From NCBI RefSeq assembly GCF_001317355.1, contig NZ_LKET01000039.1, forward strand, positions 248,001-312,000: DNA of 64,000 bases. Reading direction: 5' to 3'. The DNA is from Oxobacter pfennigii. GTDB lineage: Bacteria; Bacillota; Clostridia; Clostridiales; Oxobacteraceae. Of this stretch, positions 29,272 to 38,016 are shown one piece after another (the stretch's first letter is position 1; the number at the start of each line of letters is the position of its first letter). Position numbers and translations under genes: made by a program. The notes below the pieces were generated by a model, which saw only the letters and a program-made list of their open reading frames with translations, ran no database searches and was not told the DNA's origin.

Positions 29272-29466
29272 ATACTGCTATCAGCAGCAGTATCATAGGC
29301 CATGTTTTTTTCGAGAACCATGGCCTATTTTTTATATGATTGGAAAGTCTCTCTTTCCTATCATATAAAAAACGAGGATGCAAAGGATGGGACGTCTTGC
29401 CGTCAAGGAGGTGCTTCGAAGGGGGACATAGGTCTCCCTTTGGTAAGTTGCGCAGCAACTTTTTTA
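29272..29466. repeat. Cluster of five adjacent hairpins
   Basis: The 29206-29675 gap holds no gene, but five hairpins stand in a row: 29272-29293 (8 bp arms), 29295-29328 (10 bp), 29328-29372 (20 bp arms with one mismatch, five-base loop), 29418-29439 (9 bp) and 29445-29461 (7 bp, then seven T). The first base of hairpin three is the last of hairpin two, so they compete. It could be a stacked terminator or a small MITE-like remnant. Confidence 0.5.
29295..29335. terminator. Terminator after the S41 protease gene
   Basis: Perfect 10 bp arms (29295-29304 and 29319-29328) with a 14-base T-rich loop, followed by a T-run. Confidence 0.75.
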
Positions 29467-29675
29467 TTGGGCAGTGTAAAATTTGAGGAAACAAAATATT
29501 AAAGGCGAACAAGACAAGGCGTATCTTTTGTAATGAAGCTCGTTAGAGGTAGATTGCCATATAAATCTTAAAAAAATATATATTTGAATTCGATAGATTT
29601 TCATTACTAAATACGAAGTATTGTGTGAAGACAAAAATATCTACATGTAGAAGTAAAGAAAAAGGAGGTGGGCCA

Positions 29676-30221
29676 TTGAAAATAACCGAAGATAATTTCA
29701 TTGTGCAGATGAAAAAGAGGAATGAGAAAGCCCTGGAGTATGTTATTGATAACTATGCCTGGATTCTTAAAACCGTTATAAAAAAACATTTATTTTACCT
29801 TCCTGACCTTTATGAAGAGTGTATAAATGATTGTCTTCTGGCTATTTGGAATAATATTTACCTTTATGTCCCTGAAAGAAACAGCTTTAAAAATTGGATA
29901 GGTGGAATTGCTAAATATAAATCCATAGATTATCTGAGAAAACACTTAAGGGATTTGGAAAATGAGAACATAGATGATGTAACAATATCTGTGGAAGACA
30001 ACTCACTAAAGTCAGTATTAACCAGAGAGCTTGAGGAAGAAACGGAAAAAGTTCTAAACAGTTTATCTCAAGAGACCAGGGAAATTTTCAAGCAATTGTA
30101 TTTTGAAGGGAAAGATATAGATGAATTAGCCGAGGCCACCGGATTCAGTAAATCTGTCTTATATAACAGAATTTCCAGGGGAAAGAAGAAAATCCGAAAG
30201 GAAATGCGAGGAGGGCATTGA
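29676..30221 (+). CDS. ECF-type RNA polymerase sigma factor
   Basis: A 181-residue sigma-70-like factor. Region 2 runs about 8-85 (YVIDNYAWILKTVIKKH, DLYEECINDCLLAIWNN, FKNWIGGIAKYKSIDYLRK) and region 4 about 120-175 (LSQETREIFKQLYFEG, ELAEATGFSKSVLYNRISRGKKKI). It starts with TTG at 29676 right after AAAGGAGGTG, an unusually strong ribosome site; a longer frame from 29625 has none. The DUF4179 gene begins two bases after its stop, the standard ECF/anti-sigma pairing in Clostridia. Target genes are unknown; the trypsin-like protease downstream is a candidate. Confidence 0.92.
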   Translation: MKITEDNFIVQMKKRNEKALEYVIDNYAWILKTVIKKHLFYLPDLYEECINDCLLAIWNNIYLYVPERNSFKNWIGGIAKYKSIDYLRKHLRDLENENIDDVTISVEDNSLKSVLTRELEEETEKVLNSLSQETREIFKQLYFEGKDIDELAEATGFSKSVLYNRISRGKKKIRKEMRGGH

Positions 30222-30222
30222 T

Positions 30223-31281
30223 ATGAAGAATGCTAAAAATATATATGAGCTCCTGAATCATATAGAAATCAATCTTGAGGATTACGCCAAAGAGGAACTT
30301 AATGACATGGAAAAGCAGAAGCTAAGAAAGGCATTTAAAAGAAGGCAAAATAGGATATTCAATTCTAAAAAAATTGGTGTGGTCGCTGTAGCCTTGCTGC
30401 TGGCCCTAGGGTTTTTTACCCAAACAGATTTGGGTAAAGCGGTATATGCCGCAACAGAAAATAAGCTTGCGGAAATATCTTATTCCATCGGTGAAGCCCT
30501 TGGCATTGAAAAAAATATTGAACCCTATTCCAATGTAGTCAATCAAGTGGTGGAAAGCAACGGCATAGAGATGAAATTAACCGATGCAATTATTGATAAA
30601 GATGAGCTGATTTTATCCATAATCACCAATACAAATAAACCCGTTGAGGGGATTAATTTTGATTACGATATTTTTATCAACGGAAAGAAAATAATGAGAT
30701 ACGGTGCAACCGGAGTCGGAGGGGCAATTGATGATTCCAAAACCCGTTTTTTCAGCGCCTATTCGGTAAATATAGCCGGCATTGACACTGCGGAAAATAT
30801 CAATATAAAAGTCGCGTTAAAAAATTTAACCTATTATACGGGTAATGCCTCCACAGATAAAGTTAAAGGTAAATGGGAATTTGAATTTACGGCAAACGGC
30901 AGCGAATTAACTGCCAATACTTATACCGTAGCCTTAGATTACGCATTTAATATCGGAAATGAAAAATATACTTTGGAGGAGTTCAGATATAATCCTGTCA
31001 ATCAGAAAATTTTTGGTAAAGTGAAGGACCGGTCTGAGCGTTCCTATGAGATTGATTTAAGAGGCAAGGACAATTTAGGAAACGAAGTGGAATTTTTCCT
31101 CACAAGCGTATCAGGTGAAGATTTAGTATTTAAATATCAAAATCTGGATGGTGATTTATCTGATGAAATCACAGCCATTACGTTAACCCCATATGCGGCA
31201 AGGCTTCCTGAAAAAAGCGGCAGGAGCGGCGATAACTGGGAACAGGCGGGAGAGACCTTTACTATATCTTTAAACCAATAA
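30223..31281 (+). CDS. DUF4179 anti-sigma factor
   Basis: A 352-residue single-span membrane protein: cytoplasmic residues 1-49 (probable sigma-binding part), one helix at about 50-66 (KKIGVVAVALLLALGFF) and an extracytoplasmic domain of about 285 residues containing the DUF4179 part (YSIGEALGIEKNIEPY, VVESNGIEMKLTDAIID). Such proteins hold their ECF sigma at the membrane until an envelope signal releases it. It is cotranscribed with the sigma gene and closed by a strong terminator. Confidence 0.88.
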   Translation: MKNAKNIYELLNHIEINLEDYAKEELNDMEKQKLRKAFKRRQNRIFNSKKIGVVAVALLLALGFFTQTDLGKAVYAATENKLAEISYSIGEALGIEKNIEPYSNVVNQVVESNGIEMKLTDAIIDKDELILSIITNTNKPVEGINFDYDIFINGKKIMRYGATGVGGAIDDSKTRFFSAYSVNIAGIDTAENINIKVALKNLTYYTGNASTDKVKGKWEFEFTANGSELTANTYTVALDYAFNIGNEKYTLEEFRYNPVNQKIFGKVKDRSERSYEIDLRGKDNLGNEVEFFLTSVSGEDLVFKYQNLDGDLSDEITAITLTPYAARLPEKSGRSGDNWEQAGETFTISLNQ

Positions 31282-31315
31282 CAAGATGAGCTTTAGAAGG
31301 CTGTCTGATTAACAT

Positions 31316-31353
31316 CAAAGCCGGCAGGGGAGAAACTAATCCTGCCGGCTTTG
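31316..31353 (+). terminator. Terminator after the sigma/anti-sigma pair
   Basis: Perfect 13 bp arms, 31316-31328 and 31341-31353, loop of 12 bases, GC-rich stem (CCGGCAGG core). Confidence 0.8.
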
Positions 31354-31548
31354 ACGTTATCCTGATAATTTTTGAAAAGCCATGATACCGTCAGATATAC
31401 CCGAAACCAATCAGTAATATAATTCCAGGCCTTTTGTATTTATAGTATAATAGTTTTATATAATAATCAAAACCCTATGTATAGAATGTTGTTAACAGTG
31501 AATTTTTAAGGGATAAAATCTAAAAGCCGGTAAAAAGGGGGGATGCAT

Positions 31549-32397
31549 ATGAAAAGAAATCAAAAAACAGCTCTTAATATTGCAATAGCCGTTTTTATGG
31601 TGCTTATTTCCTTTTTTCTTCCTTCAATTAAATCCTCTCTGAACCAGGCGATGAACAGAGAATTTATAGAAAAAGCCGGTAAATATGCACTTTCAGCAAA
31701 TATAAAGATAGTTCAGCTGGAATACAGTAATGGCGAAAATATCAGCTCCATATCGGTTTCAGCAGGCACCAGCGGAGTGATTATCCGCAAGGAAGGCGAT
31801 AAGTACTATGCCCTTACAGCCAAACATGTGATTGAAGAATCTGATGATATGGATAAAACTCAGATTGTCGTTATGGGATATGATGATTTAGACTACGCGG
31901 ATTCACTTAAGAAAGGCGGAGAATTTCAGGGGATAGCTGATTATTATAAGCAATTTTCTCAGGCCGCAGTGGAATATTCAAATGATAAATACGACTTGGC
32001 AGTAATCAGTTTTAGCGCGGATGAGGTTTATAACGTTCTGCCGGTTGCAGATGAAATACCCAGGTACGGAGATGTAATCGCATCCATGAGTAATCCATAT
32101 GATAAAAGAAATATTATTACTGCCGGAAAAATAAGCAGCAGAAAACCGGTACCCTTTGGTGATGAAGCCGGAAAGTTGCAATATCCGATTATCAAGCATA
32201 CGGCTGCATTATCCCAGGGAAGCAGCGGCAGCGCTTTGCTTAACGAAAACCTGGAAATTGCGGGGATAAATTTAGGAGGCAGCGAGAACATATTACGGCA
32301 GTACATTTCCGGAATGGCTATGCCCAATGATCTTATTCTTAATTTTTTAGAAGAATGGGAACATTATCGGAGTGAAAGGAAGGTCCGGGGCGATTAA
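31549..32397 (+). CDS. Membrane-anchored trypsin-like (S1C) serine protease
   Basis: A 282-residue protein with one N-terminal membrane helix (about 8-26) and a DegP/HtrA-type protease domain outside. The triad is His93 in LTAKHVIEES, Asp149 in DKYDLAVISF and Ser226 in SQGSSGSALLN. There is no PDZ domain, so it is shorter than HtrA proteins. The ATG at 31549 is six bases after a run of six G; an ATG at 31543 abuts that run. It follows the sigma/anti-sigma terminator and may serve envelope quality control. Confidence 0.88.
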   Translation: MKRNQKTALNIAIAVFMVLISFFLPSIKSSLNQAMNREFIEKAGKYALSANIKIVQLEYSNGENISSISVSAGTSGVIIRKEGDKYYALTAKHVIEESDDMDKTQIVVMGYDDLDYADSLKKGGEFQGIADYYKQFSQAAVEYSNDKYDLAVISFSADEVYNVLPVADEIPRYGDVIASMSNPYDKRNIITAGKISSRKPVPFGDEAGKLQYPIIKHTAALSQGSSGSALLNENLEIAGINLGGSENILRQYISGMAMPNDLILNFLEEWEHYRSERKVRGD

Positions 32398-32443
32398 ATA
32401 ACATGGAAAAATAAAATGAGATTTGCTCGAAAGGAGAAATAAA

Positions 32444-32860
32444 ATGAGTGAATTTAAAATGAAGCATAATAATCCGGAGGGTTTATTTTCATCAAAGGTC
32501 TTTACGCAAATGATCACAGTTAGCGGTAATGCTAAGACAATTTACATAGGCGGACAGAATGCAGTAAATGAAAATGGAGAGCTGGTTGGACAGGATGATC
32601 TTGAACTCCAGACGAGACAAACCCTGAAGAATATTGGGGTTATTTTGGCATCTGAGCATGCGAGCTTTAAAAATCTTATTAAACTCAACATCTATTTATT
32701 AAATGGATGCGACCCTCGAGTCGGCCTGGAAGCATTCCAGGAATATGCCGGTGAAATGAAAAATCCGCCGTTAATCACCGTATTATTTGTAGCAGGGCTT
32801 GCACGTCCGGGCTGCCTGATTGAAATAGATGGAATTGCAGCCGTGGAAAATGATAAATAA
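32444..32860 (+). CDS. RidA-family protein (enamine/imine deaminase)
   Basis: A 138-residue YjgF/YER057c/RidA protein: VFTQMITVSGNAKTIYIGGQNAV, ETRQTLKNIG-like LQTRQTLKNIGVILA and the C-terminal ARPGCLIEIDGIAAV. RidA proteins hydrolyse reactive enamine or imine intermediates from amino acid metabolism, in the cytoplasm as trimers. The ATG at 32444 follows AAAGGAGAA. It lies just before the LysR/prd region; a link with pyrroline-type intermediates of proline metabolism is possible but unproven. The expected arginine is present near residue 126. Confidence 0.88.
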   Translation: MSEFKMKHNNPEGLFSSKVFTQMITVSGNAKTIYIGGQNAVNENGELVGQDDLELQTRQTLKNIGVILASEHASFKNLIKLNIYLLNGCDPRVGLEAFQEYAGEMKNPPLITVLFVAGLARPGCLIEIDGIAAVENDK

Positions 32861-32880
32861 AGTATAGCAAAAGAATATTA

Positions 32881-32979
32881 AGGGGTTGTTTCACTGAACT
32901 TATTATGAACGGCAATGCCTATGACGGCTTTTCCGAAGAACTGAAGCAAAAATATGGGGTATTAGGCATAGACCAATAG
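32881..32979 (+). pseudogene. Possible gene fragment after RidA
   Basis: A 33-codon open stretch ending in TAG at 32977 reads like a protein C-terminus (LIMNGNAYDGFSEELKQKYGVLGIDQ region) but has no start or ribosome site. The parent family was not recognised. Confidence 0.3.
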
Positions 32980-33029
32980 ATTCAAGCCATACCAAGGAAT
33001 CTTTCTGCTTTATTTGATAATCAATAAGC

Positions 33030-33902
33030 TTACTTATTCTCAACAATACGCTTAGTGTATTGAAGGAATTTTTTAGCGGCAGGGGAAATATTTTTGATAG
33101 ATTTAATCCCTATTCCTAATGAACGGTATGAGTAGGGTTCAAGTAGGATGGCTGTGATATTGCTTTGCATACCCTGTATTATTAAATTGGGGAGGATGCT
33201 TATTCCAAGGCGGTTTGCCACCATTGAAATTATGGCATGGTCGTCCGTTGAAGAAAAGCGGATGTAAGGCGTAACATTTGCCTTTTCCAGAGCAAGGTGC
33301 ACATCATGGTCTATGCCTTGGGCGGACATAACAAAGGGCTGATTGTGAAAAGCCGAAATGGGATAGCTTCCATTCTCGGGTACAGGAGAACCTTTAGGCA
33401 GTATTGCCATTAAAGGGTCTTCATCTAAAGGCACCCAATCAAACTTCTGAGTGTCTCTTTTGCTTAAGAAGCCAAAATCCACATTATTATATTCTATCCA
33501 CGATTCTATCTCGTCAATTCCACCTTCCTTCATATGTATATCTATACCGGGGAAATCCTTCTGGAATTCGAACATAATCTTGGGAAGCCAGTTTATAGCG
33601 ATGCTGGAGTAAGTACCTATGGTAATAGAACCTGTATTTAAGCCGTGAAGCGCACTTATGGTCTGTTCCAAGCGAGAATTATCCGATAAAAGCTGCCTTA
33701 TTAAAGGCACTATTTTTTTGCCGTTTTCAGTCAGGGATACACCGCGCCTTGTACGTACAAAGAGCGGAAATCCAATCTCATCTTCCAGCCCTTTTATAAT
33801 GTGACTGACGCCGGATTGGGTGTATCCAAGACGTTCGGCACTTATTGTGAAATTACCCGTCTCTGCCACCGATGCCAGCAGCTCATATTTTTTCAGGTCC
33901 AT
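33030..33902 (-). CDS. LysR-family transcriptional regulator
   Basis: A 290-residue LysR regulator: winged-helix HTH at residues 1-60 (ELLASVAETGNFTISAERLGYTQSGVSHIIKGLEDE) and a two-lobe effector domain after residue 90. The ATG at 33902 follows GGAGG eight bases upstream; an ATG at 33917 overlaps that site. It is divergent from prdC with only 132 bases between starts, and two direct repeats lie in that gap, so it is the likely regulator of the prd operon. Known proline reductase operons use the sigma-54 activator PrdR; none is seen here. Confidence 0.92.
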   Translation of the reverse strand: MDLKKYELLASVAETGNFTISAERLGYTQSGVSHIIKGLEDEIGFPLFVRTRRGVSLTENGKKIVPLIRQLLSDNSRLEQTISALHGLNTGSITIGTYSSIAINWLPKIMFEFQKDFPGIDIHMKEGGIDEIESWIEYNNVDFGFLSKRDTQKFDWVPLDEDPLMAILPKGSPVPENGSYPISAFHNQPFVMSAQGIDHDVHLALEKANVTPYIRFSSTDDHAIISMVANRLGISILPNLIIQGMQSNITAILLEPYSYRSLGIGIKSIKNISPAAKKFLQYTKRIVENK

Positions 33903-33931
33903 TCCCGCTTCCTCCATTAAAAGTATGTGAC

Positions 33932-33963
33932 ATGAATAAAACTAATGTCTGATGCATAAAACT
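33932..33963. promoter_or_regulatory. Direct repeats in the LysR/prdC promoter gap
   Basis: ATGAATAAAACT (33932-33943) and ATGCATAAAACT (33952-33963) match at 11 of 12 bases and are 20 bp apart, close to two helical turns. Place and spacing suit a LysR-type site. No clear -35/-10 pair for prdC was identified. Confidence 0.45.
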
Positions 33964-34034
33964 GTAATTTTACTATTATCTATAGGGGGATTATAATTGA
34001 TTAAAATAAAAAAAGCAACATAGGAATGGGAATT

Positions 34035-35330
34035 ATGAATATTTATAAATTTTTATTAAAACAGCATATAGGAGCACCGGCAGTGCCCATTGTAAAAGAG
34101 GGCGGCTTTGTAAATCGCGGCGAGCTAATTGCCGCAAAGGCTCTAGGCGTCAGTACTATAAGCGCTAACATTCACTCCAGCGTAAGAGGAAAAGTCATTT
34201 CCATTAACGAAGACTCAATTGAAATTTCTGCTGATAATGAAGCAGATGTTGGCAATTATATAAAATTAAAATCCTTAACTCCTCTTGAACTGGTGGAAGA
34301 AGCAGGCATCGTAGGCTTAGGCGGAGCAGGCTTTCCCACTCACATCAAACTTTCAAACCCATTAAAGCCGGGCGGAACTGTCATTTTAAATGCCGTGGAA
34401 TGCGAACCCATACTGGGACACAATATCCTTATGATAGAGAATAAGGCCCGAAAAGTTATAAGAGGTCTTCATATTGCCATGGAAATAGTTCAGGCAAAGC
34501 AGGGCAAGGTTGCTGTGAAGGAAAAGCATAAAGAGGCCATCGAAGCTCTTGAAAAAGCCGTTGATGATTACAACATAGAGATTTGCCCTCTTCCGGATAT
34601 GTATCCTGTGGGAGAAGAAAGGGCGATTATCAGGGAATTGCAAGGTCAGCTTTTAAATATTAATGAACTCCCCTCAAGTGCAAATTCTATTGTCATAAAT
34701 GCTGAAACAGCTTACAGGGTTTATGAGGCAGTAGACATGAAAAAGCCTTTGATAGACAAAAGCATTACCGTTGCTGGCAAGCTTAAGGGTGCTTCCATTC
34801 AAATTTTTGAAGATGTTCCCATTGGTACAAAGGTCAGCACGCTTTTAGAAAATGCCGGCGGCTGCAGGGAGGACTACGGCGAGCTAATAATGGGAGGACC
34901 ATTTACGGGAAAGAGAACAACAATGGATTGCCCTGTTGTTAAAACTACCGGAGGGATTTTGGCTACCGAATGTTTTCCTAAAGGTCCTGAAAAACTGGGA
35001 CTTCTGGTTTGTGCATGCGGGGCGGATGAGAAAAGAATGATAGAAATTGCTAAGGACATGGGGTCACATGTTACAGGAATAGAATACTGCAAGCAGGCAC
35101 AAAAGGTAAATCAGGCATATAAATGCGAAAATCCGGGTAAATGTCCCGGACAGGCAGGGAAAGTTATAGCTTTAAAAAAGACAGGGGCAGAAAGCTTATT
35201 GATAGGTAATTGCACAGATTGCACCAATACTGTTATGTCCTGTGCTCCTCAGATGAAGCTTGCTGTTTATCATATCACCGACGGTGCTTTAAGGGCAGTT
35301 AATCACAAATTGATACGAAGATTGAAATAA
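34035..35330 (+). CDS. prdC: Proline reductase-associated electron transfer protein PrdC
   Basis: A 431-residue RnfC-like protein. The N-terminal part (FLLKQHIGAPAVPIVKEGG, VRGKVISIN) is the barrel-sandwich region; residues about 95-130 hold the GLGGAGFPTHIKL and NAVECEPILGHN motifs of RnfC/NuoF-type NADH and flavin binding; C-terminal cysteines (CENPGKCPGQ, GNCTDCTNTVMSCAPQ) would carry FeS or redox thiols. PrdC passes electrons from NADH to proline reductase. The ATG at 34035 gives the family-typical start; an ATG at 34026 has poorer spacing. It is the first gene of the prd operon. Confidence 0.9.
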   Translation: MNIYKFLLKQHIGAPAVPIVKEGGFVNRGELIAAKALGVSTISANIHSSVRGKVISINEDSIEISADNEADVGNYIKLKSLTPLELVEEAGIVGLGGAGFPTHIKLSNPLKPGGTVILNAVECEPILGHNILMIENKARKVIRGLHIAMEIVQAKQGKVAVKEKHKEAIEALEKAVDDYNIEICPLPDMYPVGEERAIIRELQGQLLNINELPSSANSIVINAETAYRVYEAVDMKKPLIDKSITVAGKLKGASIQIFEDVPIGTKVSTLLENAGGCREDYGELIMGGPFTGKRTTMDCPVVKTTGGILATECFPKGPEKLGLLVCACGADEKRMIEIAKDMGSHVTGIEYCKQAQKVNQAYKCENPGKCPGQAGKVIALKKTGAESLLIGNCTDCTNTVMSCAPQMKLAVYHITDGALRAVNHKLIRRLK

Positions 35331-35348
35331 AGTTTGGAGGTAAAAGAT

Positions 35349-37076
35349 ATGTCTATTACTAAGGAAACATTACAAAAGCATTTGAATGACCCGGCGATAT
35401 TTTGCTGCCGGAGAAAAAAGGGCACTATGATTGGTGCGGAGGATTTGGAAGACCCGGAATTATTCGATGATATGGCGGAAGCCGGACTGCTAACATTAAG
35501 CGATGACGGGTTGACCATCGCCCAGGTACTTGGAAAAACTCTTGTTACAGATTGCGAAGCTCTCCAGTCCATAAAGGCAGAAATGCTGGATGGAGTAAAT
35601 GAGATATCGGAACCTGCTCCAAAACCATCTGCAGCTGCTTCCGAAATATCCTCCACAGCACATTCAAACAACATGATTCATATTGAGATTCAGAAGCTTG
35701 AAGGCTTAAAGCTTGATATACCCGTAGGTATGCTAAATATCAATCATGTTTTCGAAGCAGTTAAGCAGCCTAAAACAGTTGTTGAAGATAAGGTTATAAG
35801 GACATTGACCAAAAAGTATTTCAAGGTAAATGAAGTTAAGCTGGGTGTTAAAACATCATTTGAAGGCGGAGTGCTGACAATCGGTGAAGAGGTTATAGAA
35901 AAAGCCCTTAAGTCAAATCCTCTTGTAAAGGATTTGAAGGTGGACATCATAACGCCGGACAACAAGCACATATACACCGAAACCATAATGGATGTATGCC
36001 CTGTCTCCACAAAGATTGGAGGAAAGATTGGAGAAGGAGTTTCACATGTACTGGACGGAGTTGTTTTCATGCTGACTGGTGTCGATGAGGATGGGGTTCA
36101 GGTACACGAATTCGGTTCATCCGAAGGCTACCTGGATGAAAAAATGGCATTTGGAAGACCGGGATGTGCTGATGAGGATGACATTATAATCAGGATACAT
36201 GCAGTAATCCGCCGCGGAACGGGAATGGAAAGAAAGGGACCTTATGCCGCCCATTCTGCGGAAGATGTGATTATACAGGAAGTAAGAGATGCAATAAAAA
36301 ATACAAAGGAACCTGTTAATAAAGAAGAAGTGTGCAAAGACATAAAGAAAACCGGACGTCCCAGAGTGGTTCTTGTAAAGGAAATCATGGGCCAGGGTGC
36401 AATGCATGATAATGTTCTTTGTCCCATAGAACCGGCGGGAGTACATGGAGGCTGCATGAACGTAGACCTTGGAAACGTTCCCGTCATGCTTACCCCAAAT
36501 CAGGTAAGGGACGGTGCTATTCACGCATTGACCTGCATAGGACCGGCTACAAAGGAAATGACCCGCCATTATTTCAGGGAGCCTCTGGTGGAAGGCCTGG
36601 CAGAGGATGGTGAATTAAATCTTGTAGGAGTTGTATTTGTAGGCAGTCCTCAGGTTAACGATGAGAAAATGTATGTATCCGAGCGCCTTGGCACTTTGGT
36701 TGAAACCCTGGATGTGGAAGGCGCAATTGTTACTACCGAAGGCTTTGGAAACAATCACATAGATTTTGCTTCCCATATTGAGCAAATAGGTATGAGAGGA
36801 GTTCCCGTTGTGGGCGTGTCCTTCTGCGCATACCAGGGACAGCTGGTGGTAGGCAACAAATATATGGATGCAATGGTAGAAATTAATAAGGATAAAGAAG
36901 GCTTTGAAAATGAGGTTGCAGGCTGCAGCTCCATAACAAAAGCTGACGCCGACAGGGCAATTCTTATGCTGAAAACTAAAATGGCGGGAATTCCCATTGA
37001 GCCGGCCGACCACAAGTGGAGTCAGGAAGTTATAGATAAAAATCAGAAAATAGTAAACGGGGTTTTGGCAAAATGA
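35349..37076 (+). CDS. prdA: D-proline reductase proprotein PrdA
   Basis: A 575-residue proprotein. Known PrdA is cut at an internal cysteine to give a large chain and a smaller chain with an N-terminal pyruvoyl group. Here the matching site is Thr-Cys396 in HALTCIGPATKE, giving a C-terminal chain of about 180 residues with RHYFREPLVEG. The pyruvoyl binds D-proline for ring cleavage to 5-aminovalerate in concert with PrdB. The N-terminal chain includes HIEIQKLEGLKLDIP and GGKIGEGVSHVLDGV. The ATG follows GGAGG. It lies 18 bases after prdC and overlaps the next small gene by 4 bases. Confidence 0.93.
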   Translation: MSITKETLQKHLNDPAIFCCRRKKGTMIGAEDLEDPELFDDMAEAGLLTLSDDGLTIAQVLGKTLVTDCEALQSIKAEMLDGVNEISEPAPKPSAAASEISSTAHSNNMIHIEIQKLEGLKLDIPVGMLNINHVFEAVKQPKTVVEDKVIRTLTKKYFKVNEVKLGVKTSFEGGVLTIGEEVIEKALKSNPLVKDLKVDIITPDNKHIYTETIMDVCPVSTKIGGKIGEGVSHVLDGVVFMLTGVDEDGVQVHEFGSSEGYLDEKMAFGRPGCADEDDIIIRIHAVIRRGTGMERKGPYAAHSAEDVIIQEVRDAIKNTKEPVNKEEVCKDIKKTGRPRVVLVKEIMGQGAMHDNVLCPIEPAGVHGGCMNVDLGNVPVMLTPNQVRDGAIHALTCIGPATKEMTRHYFREPLVEGLAEDGELNLVGVVFVGSPQVNDEKMYVSERLGTLVETLDVEGAIVTTEGFGNNHIDFASHIEQIGMRGVPVVGVSFCAYQGQLVVGNKYMDAMVEINKDKEGFENEVAGCSSITKADADRAILMLKTKMAGIPIEPADHKWSQEVIDKNQKIVNGVLAK

Positions 37077-37258
37077 TGGAGCTGAATCCCATATTGATGA
37101 AGGGTAAAATCGTTGAAGTAAATGATACCGCCATTAAGGTAGATGTCCAGGGGAGGCTTGGTGTTATATGCGTTCCATTAAGATGGGTATTTACCGAAAA
37201 AAGGCTTGAATTGGGCCAGCAGGTGGAATTTTACTTCAGTTATATGCGAACCATTTGA
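37073..37258 (+). CDS. CBO2463/CBO2479-type small protein of the prd operon
   Basis: A 61-residue protein starting within the prdA stop (ATGA overlap). The beta-rich pattern MKGKIVEVNDTAIKVDVQGRLGVICVPLRWV matches a small family found between prdA and prdB in clostridial proline reductase operons. The function is unknown; its translation is coupled to prdA. Confidence 0.75.
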   Translation: MMELNPILMKGKIVEVNDTAIKVDVQGRLGVICVPLRWVFTEKRLELGQQVEFYFSYMRTI

Positions 37259-37280
37259 TATTTAAGGAGGGCATTTTCAT

Positions 37281-38006
37281 ATGAAACTAACTACAGCCAT
37301 AGGATTAAAATCCGAAATTTTTGTACCCATTACGCCTAAACCCGTCTGGACGCCCCTTACAAAGCCATTGAACCAGTGTAAGGTAGCCTTTATAACAGCG
37401 GGAGGTATACACCAAAAAGTCCAGGAGCCATTCAATACGGCAGGTGACTACAGCTACCGGCCCATTCCGTCGGATATGTCAACATCTGAATTAATGGTTA
37501 CCCACGGCGGCTTTGATAATTCCGACATCAATAAAGACGTAAATGCGATGTTCCCTTTAGACAGATTAAGAGAATTGGTGGCCGAAGGTTTTATAGGCAG
37601 CCTGGCCGAGGAAATGTACGGATTCATGGGCGGCGGCGGAAATATCGAAAAATTTAAAAATGAAACCGGACCGGAAATTGCTGCAAGGCTTAAAGCCCAG
37701 GGAGTTGATGTAGTATTGTGCACAGGAGGCTGCGGAACCTGCCACCGCTCTGCAACAATAGTAACCCGTGCCTGCGAGGAAGCAGGCATGTCCTGTATTG
37801 TAATTGCGGCCTTGCCGCCTATCGCACAGCAGCAGGGTGCTCCGCGTATAGCTGCAGCCCATGTGCCAATAGGCTCCAATGCAGGAGAACCAAACAATGT
37901 TGAAATGCAGACAGGAATTTTAAAAGATTCGCTCCAATGCGTAAGTGACTTTGACCATTTCGGACAGATAAAGCTGCTTCCTTATGAATACAGGCATAAT
38001 GTTTAA
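37281..38006 (+). CDS. prdB: D-proline reductase subunit PrdB, cysteine form
   Basis: A 241-residue PrdB. In the enzyme of Clostridium sticklandii this subunit has a selenocysteine (about residue 152) that attacks the ring together with the PrdA pyruvoyl. Here the matching segment reads CTGGCGTCHRSA, with ordinary TGC codons at residues 147, 151 and 154 and no in-frame TGA; Cys151 lines up with the selenocysteine position as I recall it. The rest is conserved (TAGGIHQKVQEPFN, GFMGGGGN, ALPPIAQQQGAPRI, GSNAGEPNNVEMQ). The ATG follows AAGGAGGG. The reductase is therefore probably selenium-free. Confidence 0.9.
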   Translation: MKLTTAIGLKSEIFVPITPKPVWTPLTKPLNQCKVAFITAGGIHQKVQEPFNTAGDYSYRPIPSDMSTSELMVTHGGFDNSDINKDVNAMFPLDRLRELVAEGFIGSLAEEMYGFMGGGGNIEKFKNETGPEIAARLKAQGVDVVLCTGGCGTCHRSATIVTRACEEAGMSCIVIAALPPIAQQQGAPRIAAAHVPIGSNAGEPNNVEMQTGILKDSLQCVSDFDHFGQIKLLPYEYRHNV

Positions 38007-38016
38007 AGGTGCAACG

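Noticed and set aside
36117-36569. A 150-codon open frame opposite prdA
   Set aside because: Antisense shadow of conserved prdA coding sequence.
37700-37760. Selenocysteine codon in prdB
   Set aside because: The codons at the active motif are TGC; no in-frame TGA exists before the TAA at the gene end.
37454-37897. A 147-codon open frame opposite prdB
   Set aside because: Antisense to conserved prdB; no ribosome site or family match.
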